Source: Olsenella sp. Marseille-P4559
GTDB lineage: Bacteria; Actinomycetota; Coriobacteriia; Coriobacteriales; Atopobiaceae
Assembly: GCF_900605015.1 (NCBI RefSeq)
Contig: NZ_LR027574.1
Coordinates: 166,076-230,075, forward strand
Reading direction: 5' to 3'
Length of the DNA: 64,000 bases
Shown here: positions 26,504 through 34,876 of the stretch, in pieces
How the letters are laid out: each line of letters starts with the position of its first letter
How positions within the stretch are numbered: the first letter of the stretch is position 1
Position numbers and translations under genes: made by a program
Notes under the pieces: model-generated
Told to the model about the DNA's origin: nothing
Databases searched by the model: none
The model's input: the letters and a program-made list of their open reading frames with translations, nothing else

Positions 26504-26892
26504 GCTGGAGGCTCTCCGACACCATGCGCGCCGAGGAGGTCGTCAGGTGCGTGGAGGACGCCTTCCGCGAGCACGGCACCCCCTCGGTCATGAACTCCGA
26601 CCAGGGCTCGGTCTTCGGGTCCGACGCCTACGTGGGGCTCTTGGAGGGCAACCACGTCACGCAGAGCATGGACGGCAGGGCCCGCTGGAGGGGCAACGTG
26701 CTGATGGAAAGGTGGTTCAGAAGCCTGAAGTCGGAGTGGCTCAGGGTCCACGAGTGCTCCACGCCCAGGGGGCTGGAGCGCCTCGTGGCCGAGTTCGTGG
26801 GCTACTACAACGACCGCAGGATTCACCAGTCGCTGGGGTACGACACGCCCGCGGACTGGTACTACGAGGGAATCGGGGAAAGGGCGGCCTAG
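26504..26892 (+). pseudogene. IS3-family transposase, 3' part (OrfB C-terminus)
   Basis: This resumes the OrfB frame after the IS21 element with WRLSDTMRAEEVV. It holds the second catalytic Asp in MNSDQGSVFGS and the Glu in LMERWFRSLKSEW, and ends with GYYNDRRIHQSLGYDTPADWY. Joined to the 5' part across the target duplication, all three DDE residues would be present. The last 55 bases of the element to 26947 are non-coding. Confidence 0.9.
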
Positions 26893-26981
26893 TGGGAGAC
26901 AAGGGCGGCTAAGCTTGGGACACCATCAGGCAGGGGCTTTCGGTAGCAAACGCCAATCCGTGTCGGACGAACCCAGCCAGT

Positions 26982-27290
26982 TCACAGCTCGATCGCCTCC
27001 AGCGTGAGCTCCGGCCGGGGCACGTAGACCCCGTAGTCAAGATTCCACACGAGCGAGTCGTCATCGAGCGTAATCCCTGAGACGTGGGCCCACACCCGCA
27101 GGGGGACGCCCTCGAACGACCCCGAGGGCCTGCCGCTGCCCTCGTCACCGACGAGCACGTCGACGGCAGCTGGGACGGCGGCGGCGCCGAGGCCGTATGC
27201 CATGGCTGTGGCCTCGTGGATTAGGGCGTAGCGTCCGGCCAGCGTGCCGCCCAGGTACGCCACGACTTCCCTCAGGAACGCCGACTGCAT
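26982..27290 (-). pseudogene. Nucleotidyltransferase-like remnant
   Basis: The 102-residue frame contains RYALIHEATAMAYGLG then AVDVLV, which resembles the YxLIGGxAxxxYG...DxDxLV pattern of MNT-fold nucleotidyltransferases in toxin-antitoxin pairs, but the GG is replaced by HE. The C-terminal YGVYVPRPELTLEAIEL resembles the part where family members continue, and it stops just inside the IS3 boundary. I read it as a decayed or truncated toxin-like gene; a functional hypothetical protein is possible. Confidence 0.35.
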
Positions 27291-27589
27291 CGCTTGCTCC
27301 TGCCAGCAGACGTCATGTCATGTAACCTCTCGATTTCGATGGCATCCTGCACTCTCGGCGTCGGTACGGGCGATGCTGCTCGGGCCAGTCATCGGCACGA
27401 CCTCCCGGACTCGATTGCCGCTCGCATCTTGTCGAAGGCGTGCCCGCGCGCGCTCGGGGCATCTGCCCACCTTCGCGACAAGGTGGCACTCGTCACGTAT
27501 GGGCTCCAGGTATCTCATCGGACTATAGCGTGCGCCTGTCTCCGGCTACCGCAGCCCAAGTGCGACCGAGCCCCGAGGTGGCGGCGAGG
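27291..27589. other. Gene-poor spacer between the nucleotidyltransferase-like remnant and abiEii
   Basis: No well-supported gene is visible. A 66-residue minus-strand frame (27318-27518) preceded by a TATAGT-like element has no recognisable domain and may be the decayed partner of the downstream remnant. Confidence 0.3.
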
Positions 27590-28525
27590 TCATCGTATCC
27601 GCGCACCGCCGCGCCTGGTGTGCTGCTGGCTATGGGAGGCAAGGGAGTCGTAGATGCCGCCAATCACACCCACGGCAGCGCGGACCCAGGCCCGCCTGCC
27701 TGCGGTTCGCGCCACTTCGCACCTCGGTAGGAACCGCGAAATCTCGTCGACGAAGCCTTCCGCCTCGAGAGCATCCGAGAGCTTCCCGCGTGCAGTGGCG
27801 ACGCATGCGCGCCAGGTCTCCCCGATGCCGTAGTCCTCGACCTTCAGGCCTACGAGGCTCTCCGCAAGCCCCCTGTCCAGCCCCGGCCGGGTGGCGAGCC
27901 ACTTGAGGTCCCAGATGTCCCTGTACCTGAGGTAGCTCGAGGCCGCGAACGAGACTACCTTATCCGCAAATATCTCCTCCGGCGACTCGGCCCTGATGAC
28001 GATGTCCCCGAGCGATTCAGGAAGCTGCTCGTAGTTCACGAGCAGGAAGCGGTCGAGCACGTCGTGGGCCGGGACCTTCGCGACCCCGAGTTTGATCCTC
28101 TGGAGTGGCAGGGAGCTGTCCTGCGGGTCGGTTTCGATAGAGACGACCCATTTGGCGATTGGGATTCCCGAGGCGGGGCCCATGCGGCGCACACTCGGCT
28201 CCTTCACGCGCACGCGCAGCTCGAACGCGTCTCCGAGCGACCGTGCCAAGCCATTGCCCATCTCGGCGAGCGACGCGAGGTCGAACTCCGGGGGGACGTT
28301 GAAGTCGAGGTCCTCGCTGAGCCTGGGGGAGCCGTAGCAGTCCCTAAGGCAGGTGCCGCCCTGGAAGACGAGGTCGTCGAGGTACCCCAGCTCGTCGAGG
28401 TAGTCGAAGACCGCATAGTGGACGACCTCCTTCCCTATTGCCGGGCCCATGAGTCCCATGTCTGGCCGGGACGTGACGGAGGCCACGATGGATGCCAGCC
28501 CGTCGCCCCCTATGCGCAAGCTCAT
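27590..28525 (-). CDS. abiEii: AbiEii nucleotidyltransferase toxin (type IV toxin-antitoxin / abortive infection)
   Basis: The 311-residue protein has the AbiEii nucleotidyltransferase signature: FQGGTCLRDCYG at about 55-66 and LSEDLDFNV at about 69-77, carrying the paired acidic residues. A later AESPEEIFADKVVSF and RYRDIWDLKWL match the family's helical core. AbiEii toxins modify tRNA or another nucleotide substrate and arrest growth during phage infection. The ATG at 28525 overlaps the abiEi stop (TGATG), so the antitoxin is translated first. The upstream extension of the frame lies inside abiEi. Confidence 0.92.
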   Translation of the reverse strand: MSLRIGGDGLASIVASVTSRPDMGLMGPAIGKEVVHYAVFDYLDELGYLDDLVFQGGTCLRDCYGSPRLSEDLDFNVPPEFDLASLAEMGNGLARSLGDAFELRVRVKEPSVRRMGPASGIPIAKWVVSIETDPQDSSLPLQRIKLGVAKVPAHDVLDRFLLVNYEQLPESLGDIVIRAESPEEIFADKVVSFAASSYLRYRDIWDLKWLATRPGLDRGLAESLVGLKVEDYGIGETWRACVATARGKLSDALEAEGFVDEISRFLPRCEVARTAGRRAWVRAAVGVIGGIYDSLASHSQQHTRRGGARIR

Positions 28526-29061
28526 CAGGGTTGCCTCGCTTCCCGTAGAAGGTCGGCGCCGCGGCCGCAGCGCCTCAGGTTCCGCACGACGTAGTCCTCG
28601 GTGGCGACGCGGACGGGGCATCGGGGACGCGCGACGGTGTTCGCAAGGATCTCGGGGACCGACGCTTTGGTGTGCACGAACTCGATGGTCCCGCAGGCCG
28701 TGTCGAACGTGCCCTCCCTGCCGGTGGTCATGAGCGTCAGAGCACCGAGGGGGACCTGCGAGATTAGCCCGTACTCGGACGCCGCGGTCTCGAGACTCTC
28801 GAACACGTACTGTCCTCGGCGAAGCGCGGAGGCGACGAGGTAGACGTCGGCCACGCCCGGCACTGGCGGCGCCAGCGGGAACCTGTATACGCCGCGGCAG
28901 ACCCGCTCGAGCAGTCCCGACGAGACGAGCCTCGAGACGGTCTTGTCCGTCGCGACGTCCCCTCCATGACCCAGCAGACGCGCCAGGTCACGCTTCAAGA
29001 ACACCCTCCGTCCGGTCCCCGCGAGGACTTTAACGCACTCAGTCTGCTTCAAAGGCGACAT
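28525..29061 (-). CDS. abiEi: AbiEi antitoxin / transcriptional autoregulator
   Basis: The 178-residue protein has an N-terminal winged helix (VFLKRDLARLLGHGGDVATDK, LERVCRGVYRFP) and a C-terminal domain (ADVYLVASALRRGQYVFES) typical of AbiEi. AbiEi neutralises AbiEii without a stable complex and represses the operon through inverted or direct repeats at the promoter. It is the first gene of the pair. Its promoter region holds two TACTGT repeats. Confidence 0.92.
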   Translation of the reverse strand: MSPLKQTECVKVLAGTGRRVFLKRDLARLLGHGGDVATDKTVSRLVSSGLLERVCRGVYRFPLAPPVPGVADVYLVASALRRGQYVFESLETAASEYGLISQVPLGALTLMTTGREGTFDTACGTIEFVHTKASVPEILANTVARPRCPVRVATEDYVVRNLRRCGRGADLLREARQP

Positions 29062-29075
29062 CCTTCATACATGCC

Positions 29076-29098
29076 TACTGTTTTTGTATGATTACTGT
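29076..29098 (-). promoter_or_regulatory. Possible AbiEi operator: two TACTGT direct repeats
   Basis: TACTGT at 29076-29081 and again at 29093-29098 lie 17 bases apart, 15-37 bases upstream of the abiEi start codon. AbiEi proteins autorepress by binding repeats of this kind of spacing. No binding is shown here. Confidence 0.4.
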
Positions 29099-29200
29099 AC
29101 ACCATTGGCCACCGGGTGGCAACTGCCTAGGGTTGCCGGGCGGTGGCGCGCCGCCCATGCTGGCGCCGATGGCGACGGGGGCGCCCCTAGGGGTTAGGGC

Positions 29201-29865
29201 TCACCCCGCCACCAACACCGTGACCGTCCGCGTGTCCGGGTGGAAGGGCCGCCCGTTGCAGATGACGAGGACGAGCGTGCGGGTGGCCGACGAGGCGAGC
29301 CCTTGGTACCCCTCTGCCCGCGCCGTCGAGTTGTCGCAGGCCCAGGCGAGCCAGTCGCGCATCCCCTCGGGCCCCGCGAAGGACGTGTGTTGCCAGTCGG
29401 GGTCGTCCTGGTGGACCGAGGCGGAGCACGGGGGGCGGAAGCTTGTCGCTCCCGCGGGCGTCGCCCAGGATGCGTCGCCGATGGCGTCGAAGGCACCCTG
29501 CTCGTAGGCATCCGAGAGGTCGTGGAACATATAGGACAGGCGTTCCAGAAGTCGCGGTAGAGGTAGCGGTCAGGGTCGTCCGGGCTTGACTGCACGACGG
29601 GGACATCCACCGAGGTGCCCGAGACGGCGAGCCACGCGATGGCGTCAGAGTTCTCCGCTTCGAGCGAGGCCCAGCCGATGCCGCCTGCACCCACGTTGAC
29701 CTGGCTGGCATTCCCGGCCATCCCGTTGGGCCCGTACTCCTCGGCGAGCGCACGGACGCCCTCGCCTGCCCCCGCGTCACGAGCGAGCATCCAGGCACCC
29801 GCACCTACGAGCAATGCCGCCATGACGGCGAGCGCGACGGATGCAGGGGAGGTCCTCTTTCCCAT
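29201..29865 (-). pseudogene. Class B-like sortase, internally deleted
   Basis: The protein begins with a signal-anchor (MGKRTSPASVALAVMAALLV) and reads NSDAIAWLAVSGTSVDVPVVQ and DRYLYRDFWN, typical of class B-type sortases. It then jumps, out of frame, to MFHDLSDAYEQGAF. The segment expected between, with the catalytic histidine (YGHH), is missing. The C-terminal LVLVICNGRPFHPDTRTVTV keeps the Cys and Arg region. The product would be inactive. It lies directly downstream of its likely substrate, a VaFE/LPNTG protein. Confidence 0.8.
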
Positions 29866-29944
29866 TTCGTATCCCCTTGGGAACGAGGGGGAGGCGACGC
29901 TCGCGTCGCCTCCCCCAGACCTTGGACGGCTGTCTTACGCGCAC

Positions 29945-31318
29945 CTACTCGGCATTGTCGTGGCGGCGCACCCTGCGGAGGGCGTAGGCCCCGGTGGAGA
30001 GGCCGGCTGCGACGAGGCCGAGGGCGATGGGGTCCTGGCCCGTGTTGGGCAGGCGCTCGCCCGTGGCCGGTGGGGTCTTGACCTCGACGGTCTGGTCCTC
30101 GTCGGTGATGTCGGCGTGCGTGGCCACGCGGACGCCTGCGGTCGAGAGTTCCTCGAAGGCGACGACCTTGCGGCCGACGAGACCTGAGGCGTCGAACGTG
30201 AACTCGAGGTCCACGTAGCCGTCGGCGGCCTCGGGGGTGAAGGTCTTGGATGCTGCCACCTTGTTGCCGCTGGCGTCGGAGAGGACACCTGCATCGGTGC
30301 CGTCATCTGCGACCAGGCGGAGCGTACCGTCGACGGTGTACTCCTTGCCGGGCACGAGGTTCGTGCACTCGACCTGGTCGACGACGGTCTGGGTCTTGGC
30401 GGCCTCGACCTGGTGGTCGCCGTCCGCCTTGTCGGAGGCCGTGGTCTCGACCTTGGGGAAGGTGACGGTCTGGTCCTCGTCGGCCACGTCGGCGTGGACC
30501 GCCACGCGGCGGCCGCCCTGGATGCCCTCCTCGAAGGCCACGACCTTTCTGCCAGCTAGGCCTTCGGGGGGTGGGGAACGTGAAGGTCACGTCCACGGTG
30601 CCCTCGGACGCCTCGAGGGTGAAGGTCGCGGTGGCTGTGCCCCCCTTGCCGTCGGCGCGTCGGTCGCGATGCCGGCATCGGTGACGTCCGCGGAGACGTA
30701 GTGGAGCGTGCCCGTGGCAGCGTAGGTGGTGCCGGCCTTGAGGCCCTTGTAGGAAATCGTGTCGGTGAGCGTCACGGTCTCGGGGGTGGCGTCGGACTCG
30801 TGGCCCGCGTCTCCCTGGAGCGTGGTGCGGACCTCGGGGACCTCGACGGTCTGGCCCACGTCGGTCAGGTCCTCGTGCGAGGCGAGGAGGTCCTCGCTGT
30901 CATAGAGCCTCTCGAAGGCGACGAGCCTCTTGCCCCGAGGGCGGTGGTGTCGACGACGAAGGAGACGTCGGTGGCTCCTGTGGAGAGGCCGGCCGTCCGC
31001 TAAAGGTCTGTCCCACCCTCGGGGTGGCGAGAGCCTCGTCGGCGCAGTAGGTGACTACGCCGTTGGCGTCGACGAACCTGTGCGAGGGTGTCATGCCCGT
31101 GCCTGAGGAGTATGCCTCGACGTCCGCGACCGTCACCGAGCCGGGCACGGGGGTGGCGGCGTATGCCGAGACCGGCGCGAGTGCGGTCCCGAGGAGGTCG
31201 AGTACCTGGCTCACGACGAGGAGCGCCGAGAGGGCGAATGCCCTGAGGCGGCCGATGAGGCCTCCCGTGCCTTCCGTTCCTTATACGGGGGCCACGCAGC
31301 TCCACTGGTCTTCTTCAT
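29945..31318 (-). pseudogene. VaFE-repeat, LPxTG-anchored surface protein, frameshifted
   Basis: Pieces in several frames form one degraded gene. It starts at an ATG at 31318 after AAAGGAGC, then a signal peptide (LRAFALSALLVVSQV), then SHRFVDANGVVTYCADEAL, which resembles the start of a Cys-Gln thioester domain. Next come VaFE-type repeats (VAFEEGIQ, VVAFEELSTAG; each with THADITDEDQTVEV-like ends). The C-terminus is LPNTGQDPIALGLVAAGLST and a basic tail. Frame changes occur near 31270, 30950, 30650 and 30560. Such proteins form isopeptide or ester cross-linked pilin-like stalks anchored by sortase. Confidence 0.82.
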
Positions 31319-31388
31319 CCAAGGCTCCTTTCAAGGTGGAAGCTGAAACATGCCTTGGATTCTGTTTTGGAGCAGTGTCAATCTGACT

Positions 31389-31540
31389 GGTAATCAAACG
31401 GCTCCAGGATGCCTTTGCTGCGGTGCAGGAGACGGCCAAGGTCGCGCAGGTGCTGTACGCCTAGGAGCGCAGCAAGGCGATTGGGTCTGCCGAGCAGAAG
31501 AGCCGGTGGCGGAGGCTGCGGGAGGTCTGGCGCAGCTGAC
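31389..31540 (+). pseudogene. Short coding remnant with an internal stop
   Basis: One frame reads LVIKRLQDAFAAVQETAKVA, then QVLYA, a TAG stop, then ERSKAIGSAEQKSRWRRLREVW before a TGA. The composition is protein-like on both sides of the stop, suggesting the tail of a lost gene. No family is recognised. Confidence 0.35.
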
Positions 31541-31581
31541 CCTCGGTGACGTGTCGTCACGTCATAATCCCCGTCGCCGGG

Positions 31582-31651
31582 GCAAGATGTAGGAAGCGTA
31601 CGTACAAACTCCACTTCAGTGGAGTTTGTACGTACGCTTCCTACATCTTGC
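31582..31651. repeat. Perfect palindrome with 34-bp arms and a 2-base loop
   Basis: Positions 31582-31615 and 31618-31651 are exact reverse complements, separated by TC. The arms contain GTACGTAC and the centre reads CCACTTCAGTGG. No T-tract follows on either strand. It sits between the surface-protein pseudogene and the BrnT-like gene. Confidence 0.93.
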
Positions 31652-31727
31652 ATACCGTTGGGGGTGGTGCGACGCCGCGCTGCTCCCGATGGGCTTTGCT
31701 TGTCGTGGTTTTGTATCCTTAAAATGG

Positions 31728-31748
31728 TATACTTTCGATATGACGAAA
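31728..31748 (+). promoter_or_regulatory. Promoter and possible operator of the BrnT/BrnA-like pair
   Basis: TATACT at 31728-31733 is a good -10 element. Overlapping it, TTTCG (31733-31737) and CGAAA (31744-31748) form an inverted repeat that could be the antitoxin operator. A GAAAGGGG ribosome binding site follows. Confidence 0.5.
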
Positions 31749-31756
31749 GGGGTGTG

Positions 31757-32019
31757 ATGGAGCCGGAGATTCACCCGAACGCCCTGAAGCACCTGAGCCG
31801 CGGGGAGGTGCTTCAGGCATGGGGGTCGGTGACGAAGAGCATCATGCGCCAGAGCCCTCAGGAGCCTCCCAGATGGCTCATGGTCGGCTGGCTGACGGGA
31901 GGGACGTTGAGCTGATAGCGGTCGAGACGGTCTCTGGTTGGCTCGTGATACACGCCATGACGCCCGTGCAGAGGAAGTCTGCGATGGAGATAGAGGCTAC
32001 CGAAAGGAGGTTGCGATGA
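31757..32019 (+). pseudogene. BrnT-like toxin, frameshifted
   Basis: The first frame gives MEPEIHPNALKHLSRGEVLQ and PPRWLMVGW. The second frame gives LADGRDVELIAVETVSGWLV and IHAMTPVQRKSAMEI. The break lies in GGCTGGCTGACG; adding one more GGCT unit would join both frames as VGWLADGRDV. The rejoined product of about 88 residues resembles RelE/BrnT-fold toxins. The stop overlaps the antitoxin start (ATGA). Family assignment is by pattern and operon order, so moderate. Confidence 0.55.
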
Positions 32020-32303
32020 GCGGGAGGAAGTGGGCCGCGGCCAACGGCCAGGAGATAACCGAAGAGATGATTGACGGCTGGTGCGACGCCTACGAGCGTG
32101 GGGAGTTCCCGGAGGGCGAGCGCACCATGGGCGGCGTCGTGCACGGGCGCCCCCCGCTCTCGACCGAGGGGACGGCGGTCATCTCGATCAAGGTTCCGGT
32201 CGGTATGAAGCGGGCGGTCGAGCGTGAGGCCAAGAGCGCGGGCATGAGCACGAGCGCGTACGCCCGCGCCGCCCTGGCCGACAAGCTGCTTGGGGTCGGA
32301 TAG
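32016..32303 (+). CDS. BrnA-like antitoxin (ribbon-helix-helix C-terminus)
   Basis: The 95-residue protein starts at the ATG overlapping the toxin stop, after AGGAGG. It has EEMIDGWCDAYERGEFPEG, a GRPP segment, then VISIKVPVGMKRAVEREAKS and GMSTSAYARAALADKL, a ribbon-helix-helix DNA-binding module. This order (toxin first, then an antitoxin with a C-terminal RHH) matches BrnT/BrnA. It remains intact although the toxin frame is broken. Confidence 0.6.
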   Translation: MSGRKWAAANGQEITEEMIDGWCDAYERGEFPEGERTMGGVVHGRPPLSTEGTAVISIKVPVGMKRAVEREAKSAGMSTSAYARAALADKLLGVG

Positions 32304-32320
32304 GGAAGAGGTGCGGGCGC

Positions 32321-32514
32321 ATGGCGCGTGATGACGGGGCCGTGATGGTCTCTGTGGAGCTGTCTGGGGAGACGGCACGGGTGGCGTCCGAGCAGGCAGC
32401 GAGGGCGGGGTGAGCCTCGGTGAGTACGTGTGCGGCCTCGTGGCCGAGGAGGTCGAGCGCAGGAGGCCGTGGCGCTTCGAGAGAGTCCTTCGGGATCAGC
32501 GAGAGGAGCCATGA
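32321..32514 (+). pseudogene. Second small ribbon-helix-helix-like protein, frameshifted
   Basis: ATG at 32321 gives MARDDGAVMVSVELSGETAR and VASEQAARAG, then a stop. One base further the frame continues SLGEYVCGLVAEEVERRRPW and ends at 32514. A single missing G in the run GCGGGGTGAG explains the break. The product of about 64 residues would look like an RHH protein. A 27-residue frame (32511-32594) starts in overlap with its end. Confidence 0.45.
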
Positions 32515-32577
32515 CGGACTTGGACAGGCGAGGGCCACACCGTGACGGCCTACGTGTCAAGATCACCAGGCAGCTAC

Positions 32578-33528
32578 TCAAGGCTTGGGGTTAAGCTCCG
32601 GCAGGCCGTGCCAGAAGCGCTTGGGCATCCAGGCGGCTTGCAGGTCATAACCACGACTGGCAGCTCCCCGGCCAGGAAGTTCCATTGCCCGGTAGAAGCG
32701 CTGCCAGAGCGCTTGGACAAGCTGCTCGCGCTCGTCGGCCTCGTTCACGCGCGATGCGAGGGTGGCCGCAGTGTCTTCATCGAGCCCCACTACGGCGCAG
32801 GCAGTGGCTTCCGGCTCATGGAAGATGGCCACCAGGTGCCTGGGATCCACAATCACAAAGCGATCCTCTCGCATGCGACGAGAAAAGTGAACCCCCACGA
32901 GCGGCAACGTGTTCTCGGCGGGCTCGAAGACAGAGACAAAGGTGCCGTCGGGAATCTTGACGAAGCGGACAAACTGCCGCGTGTGCTCGCACTCCGTCGA
33001 GACGCGCTGTACCAGGCTGGCAAATGCAATCGCCTCAGGTGCAGCGACGTCCTCATAGAGGCGCTTGCCCATCGAGAAGCCCAGTCTCATGTAGCGATGG
33101 ACCACTTCCGGCATGCCGGGCTCGTCCGCGGCGCAGGCGAGAACAACTCGCCTTGAGCAGGACCTGCCACACTTCTCCTCGAAGCCGGCAAACACCCGCC
33201 GTGCCAGCGCGACCACGGTCCCATCCCTATCGTCCCCAAGGGTCACGACCTTCTCGCCAAGCCGTGGCTGCGCTTCATTGACGGCAACCAACCGAATGCG
33301 GCATGGATCAGCGTGCGCGAGGTAGGTCACGCCCACAGCGGCAAGTACTGACTCTGTGGTGCGCTCGCAACATACGACAACGGCCTGCCCTTGCCCCAGC
33401 GCTGCCGAGACCTCGCGTGCCGCGCAATCTGTGACATTGGGGGCAATCTCTGGAACACATGACCTAGAAGAGGCTGAGCTGCCCCTCTGCCTGACGTCTG
33501 GTTGTGTTGTACTTGCTTCCTGCGGCAT
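32578..33528 (-). CDS. DUF4130 family protein, predicted DNA-repair partner of the radical SAM protein
   Basis: The 316-residue protein matches the TIGR03915/DUF4130 family, found almost always beside a radical SAM/HhH protein. Recognisable parts are RRVFAGFEEKCGR, VVHRYMRLGFSMGKRLYED, EHTRQFVRFVKIPDGTFVSV, PLVGVHFSRRMREDRFVIVD and LWQRFYRAMELPGR. Some relatives are fused to uracil-DNA glycosylase, hence the repair prediction. Its start overlaps the end of the upstream gene by 65 bases. The reaction is unknown. Confidence 0.85.
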   Translation of the reverse strand: MPQEASTTQPDVRQRGSSASSRSCVPEIAPNVTDCAAREVSAALGQGQAVVVCCERTTESVLAAVGVTYLAHADPCRIRLVAVNEAQPRLGEKVVTLGDDRDGTVVALARRVFAGFEEKCGRSCSRRVVLACAADEPGMPEVVHRYMRLGFSMGKRLYEDVAAPEAIAFASLVQRVSTECEHTRQFVRFVKIPDGTFVSVFEPAENTLPLVGVHFSRRMREDRFVIVDPRHLVAIFHEPEATACAVVGLDEDTAATLASRVNEADEREQLVQALWQRFYRAMELPGRGAASRGYDLQAAWMPKRFWHGLPELNPKP

Positions 33529-34849
33529 CGCTCACCACCTTCTGGCGAATGAGTTCCGGATCGAGAGGCGCGGTTAGATCGCGCTTGCCTCTGCAGGTCA
33601 CAAAGAATCGCGCCCGCTTGAGCGCAACTCCAAGCCCGCGTAGGTCATCGAAGGAGAGGTGTCGCGCTCGCCGTGCCGCAAGGATGCGCCGTGACCCAAC
33701 CGGACCAATGCCGGGAACGCGCAGCAGCGTTTCAAGCGAGGCATCCATGATCTCAATGGGGAAGGCGTTCATGTGGGCGAGTGCCCAGGCAAGCTTTGGG
33801 TCAACGTCGAGGTCGAGCCACGGATGGCTGGGCGTTGCAAGCTCATCAGGCGCGAAGGCGTAATAGCGCATGAGCCAGTCTGCCTGGTAGAGCCGATGCT
33901 CCCTGCGCAGTGGCACAGGCGTCTCACGGTCTGGCAGACGGCTGTCTTCGACCATGGGCATGTATGCCGAGAAGAAAATGCGCTTGAGCCCGTAGTGGTC
34001 GTACAGGGACTTCGAGAGCTGCAGGATGTGGTTGTCGTCCTCGGGAGATGCCCCTACGATGATCTGTGTGGACTGTCCGGCGGGTGCAAATGTGCGAAGG
34101 GCGTTGGGCACGGCGCTCGCGGGCCTGCCAAGTGTGTAACGGGAACCAGCCGAAGTGACGCGCATGCCCTCGGAAGCCGGACCCGAGATTCCCCTTCGCC
34201 TCCTCGCGAGTGCCTTTTTCCCGGCAGGGGAGTCGAGCAGTGCCTGCTCTTCCGTATGACGCGTAGTGGCAATCTGAGCCATGGGTGCCATGACGGAGTG
34301 CGCGTCCTTGTCAGGACAAAGCGTTGCAAGCGACGTCCTGCTGGGAAGCTCCAGGTTCACAGAAAGCCTGTCGGCAAAGCGTCCCAGACGGTCGACAAGC
34401 TCGGTAGACGTACCGGGTATCACCTTGGCATGGACATAGCCGTTAAAGCGCAGCTCTCCGCGAAGTGCCTCCAGGCAGGCAATCATGCGCTCTGTGGTGT
34501 TGTCTGGGTTGCCTAGGACCGCCGATGAGAGGAACAGCCCCTCAATGTAGTTGCGCTTGTAGAAGTCGACCGTGAGCTCCGCAAGCTCGCGTGGCTCAAA
34601 CGTGGCTCTAGGGCAGCTGGCCCCGCGACGGTTGACGCAGTAGGCACAGTCATAGCTGCAGGCATTTGACATGAGCACCTTGAGCAGGGTGATGCAACGT
34701 CCGTCTGCCGAGAAGGAATGGCAGAGCCCGCTCGCACACGCATCGCCCACCATACCCTCACGTGGTCCGCGCGTAACGCCAGAGGAGGTGCAGGCGGCAT
34801 CAAAGCGTGCGGCCTCAGCGAGAATTCCGAGCTTGGTGAGCCTGTCCAT
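33464..34849 (-). CDS. Putative DNA modification/repair radical SAM protein
   Basis: The 461-residue protein belongs to the TIGR03916 radical SAM family. The 4Fe-4S motif is C64-x3-C68-x2-C71 (CSYDCAYC). A helix-hairpin-helix near the C-terminus (LLRVPGIGPVGSRRILAARR) suggests DNA binding. The start codon follows GAGGAGG. It forms an operon with the DUF4130 gene. A perfect GAAC-N4-GTTC LexA-type box lies in its promoter, which supports a DNA-damage role. Confidence 0.9.
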   Translation of the reverse strand: MDRLTKLGILAEAARFDAACTSSGVTRGPREGMVGDACASGLCHSFSADGRCITLLKVLMSNACSYDCAYCVNRRGASCPRATFEPRELAELTVDFYKRNYIEGLFLSSAVLGNPDNTTERMIACLEALRGELRFNGYVHAKVIPGTSTELVDRLGRFADRLSVNLELPSRTSLATLCPDKDAHSVMAPMAQIATTRHTEEQALLDSPAGKKALARRRRGISGPASEGMRVTSAGSRYTLGRPASAVPNALRTFAPAGQSTQIIVGASPEDDNHILQLSKSLYDHYGLKRIFFSAYMPMVEDSRLPDRETPVPLRREHRLYQADWLMRYYAFAPDELATPSHPWLDLDVDPKLAWALAHMNAFPIEIMDASLETLLRVPGIGPVGSRRILAARRARHLSFDDLRGLGVALKRARFFVTCRGKRDLTAPLDPELIRQKVVSDAAGSKYNTTRRQAEGQLSLF

Positions 34850-34876
34850 CGCATCCTCCTCACGTGCCGTAATATG

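Larger units (their letters stand above)
23390..26947 (+). mobile_element. IS3-family element, interrupted by an IS21-family element
   Basis: GCTACCGAAAGCCC at 23390-23403 is matched by its inverted copy at 26934-26947. Removing the nested IS21 element (24230-26503) and one copy of its 6-bp target duplication leaves about 1278 bp, the right size for IS3-family elements. The inner sequence encodes OrfA- and OrfB-like products. The ends are proposed from the inverted repeat. They do not begin with the usual TG and no flanking duplication is obvious, so boundaries may be off by some bases. Confidence 0.65.
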
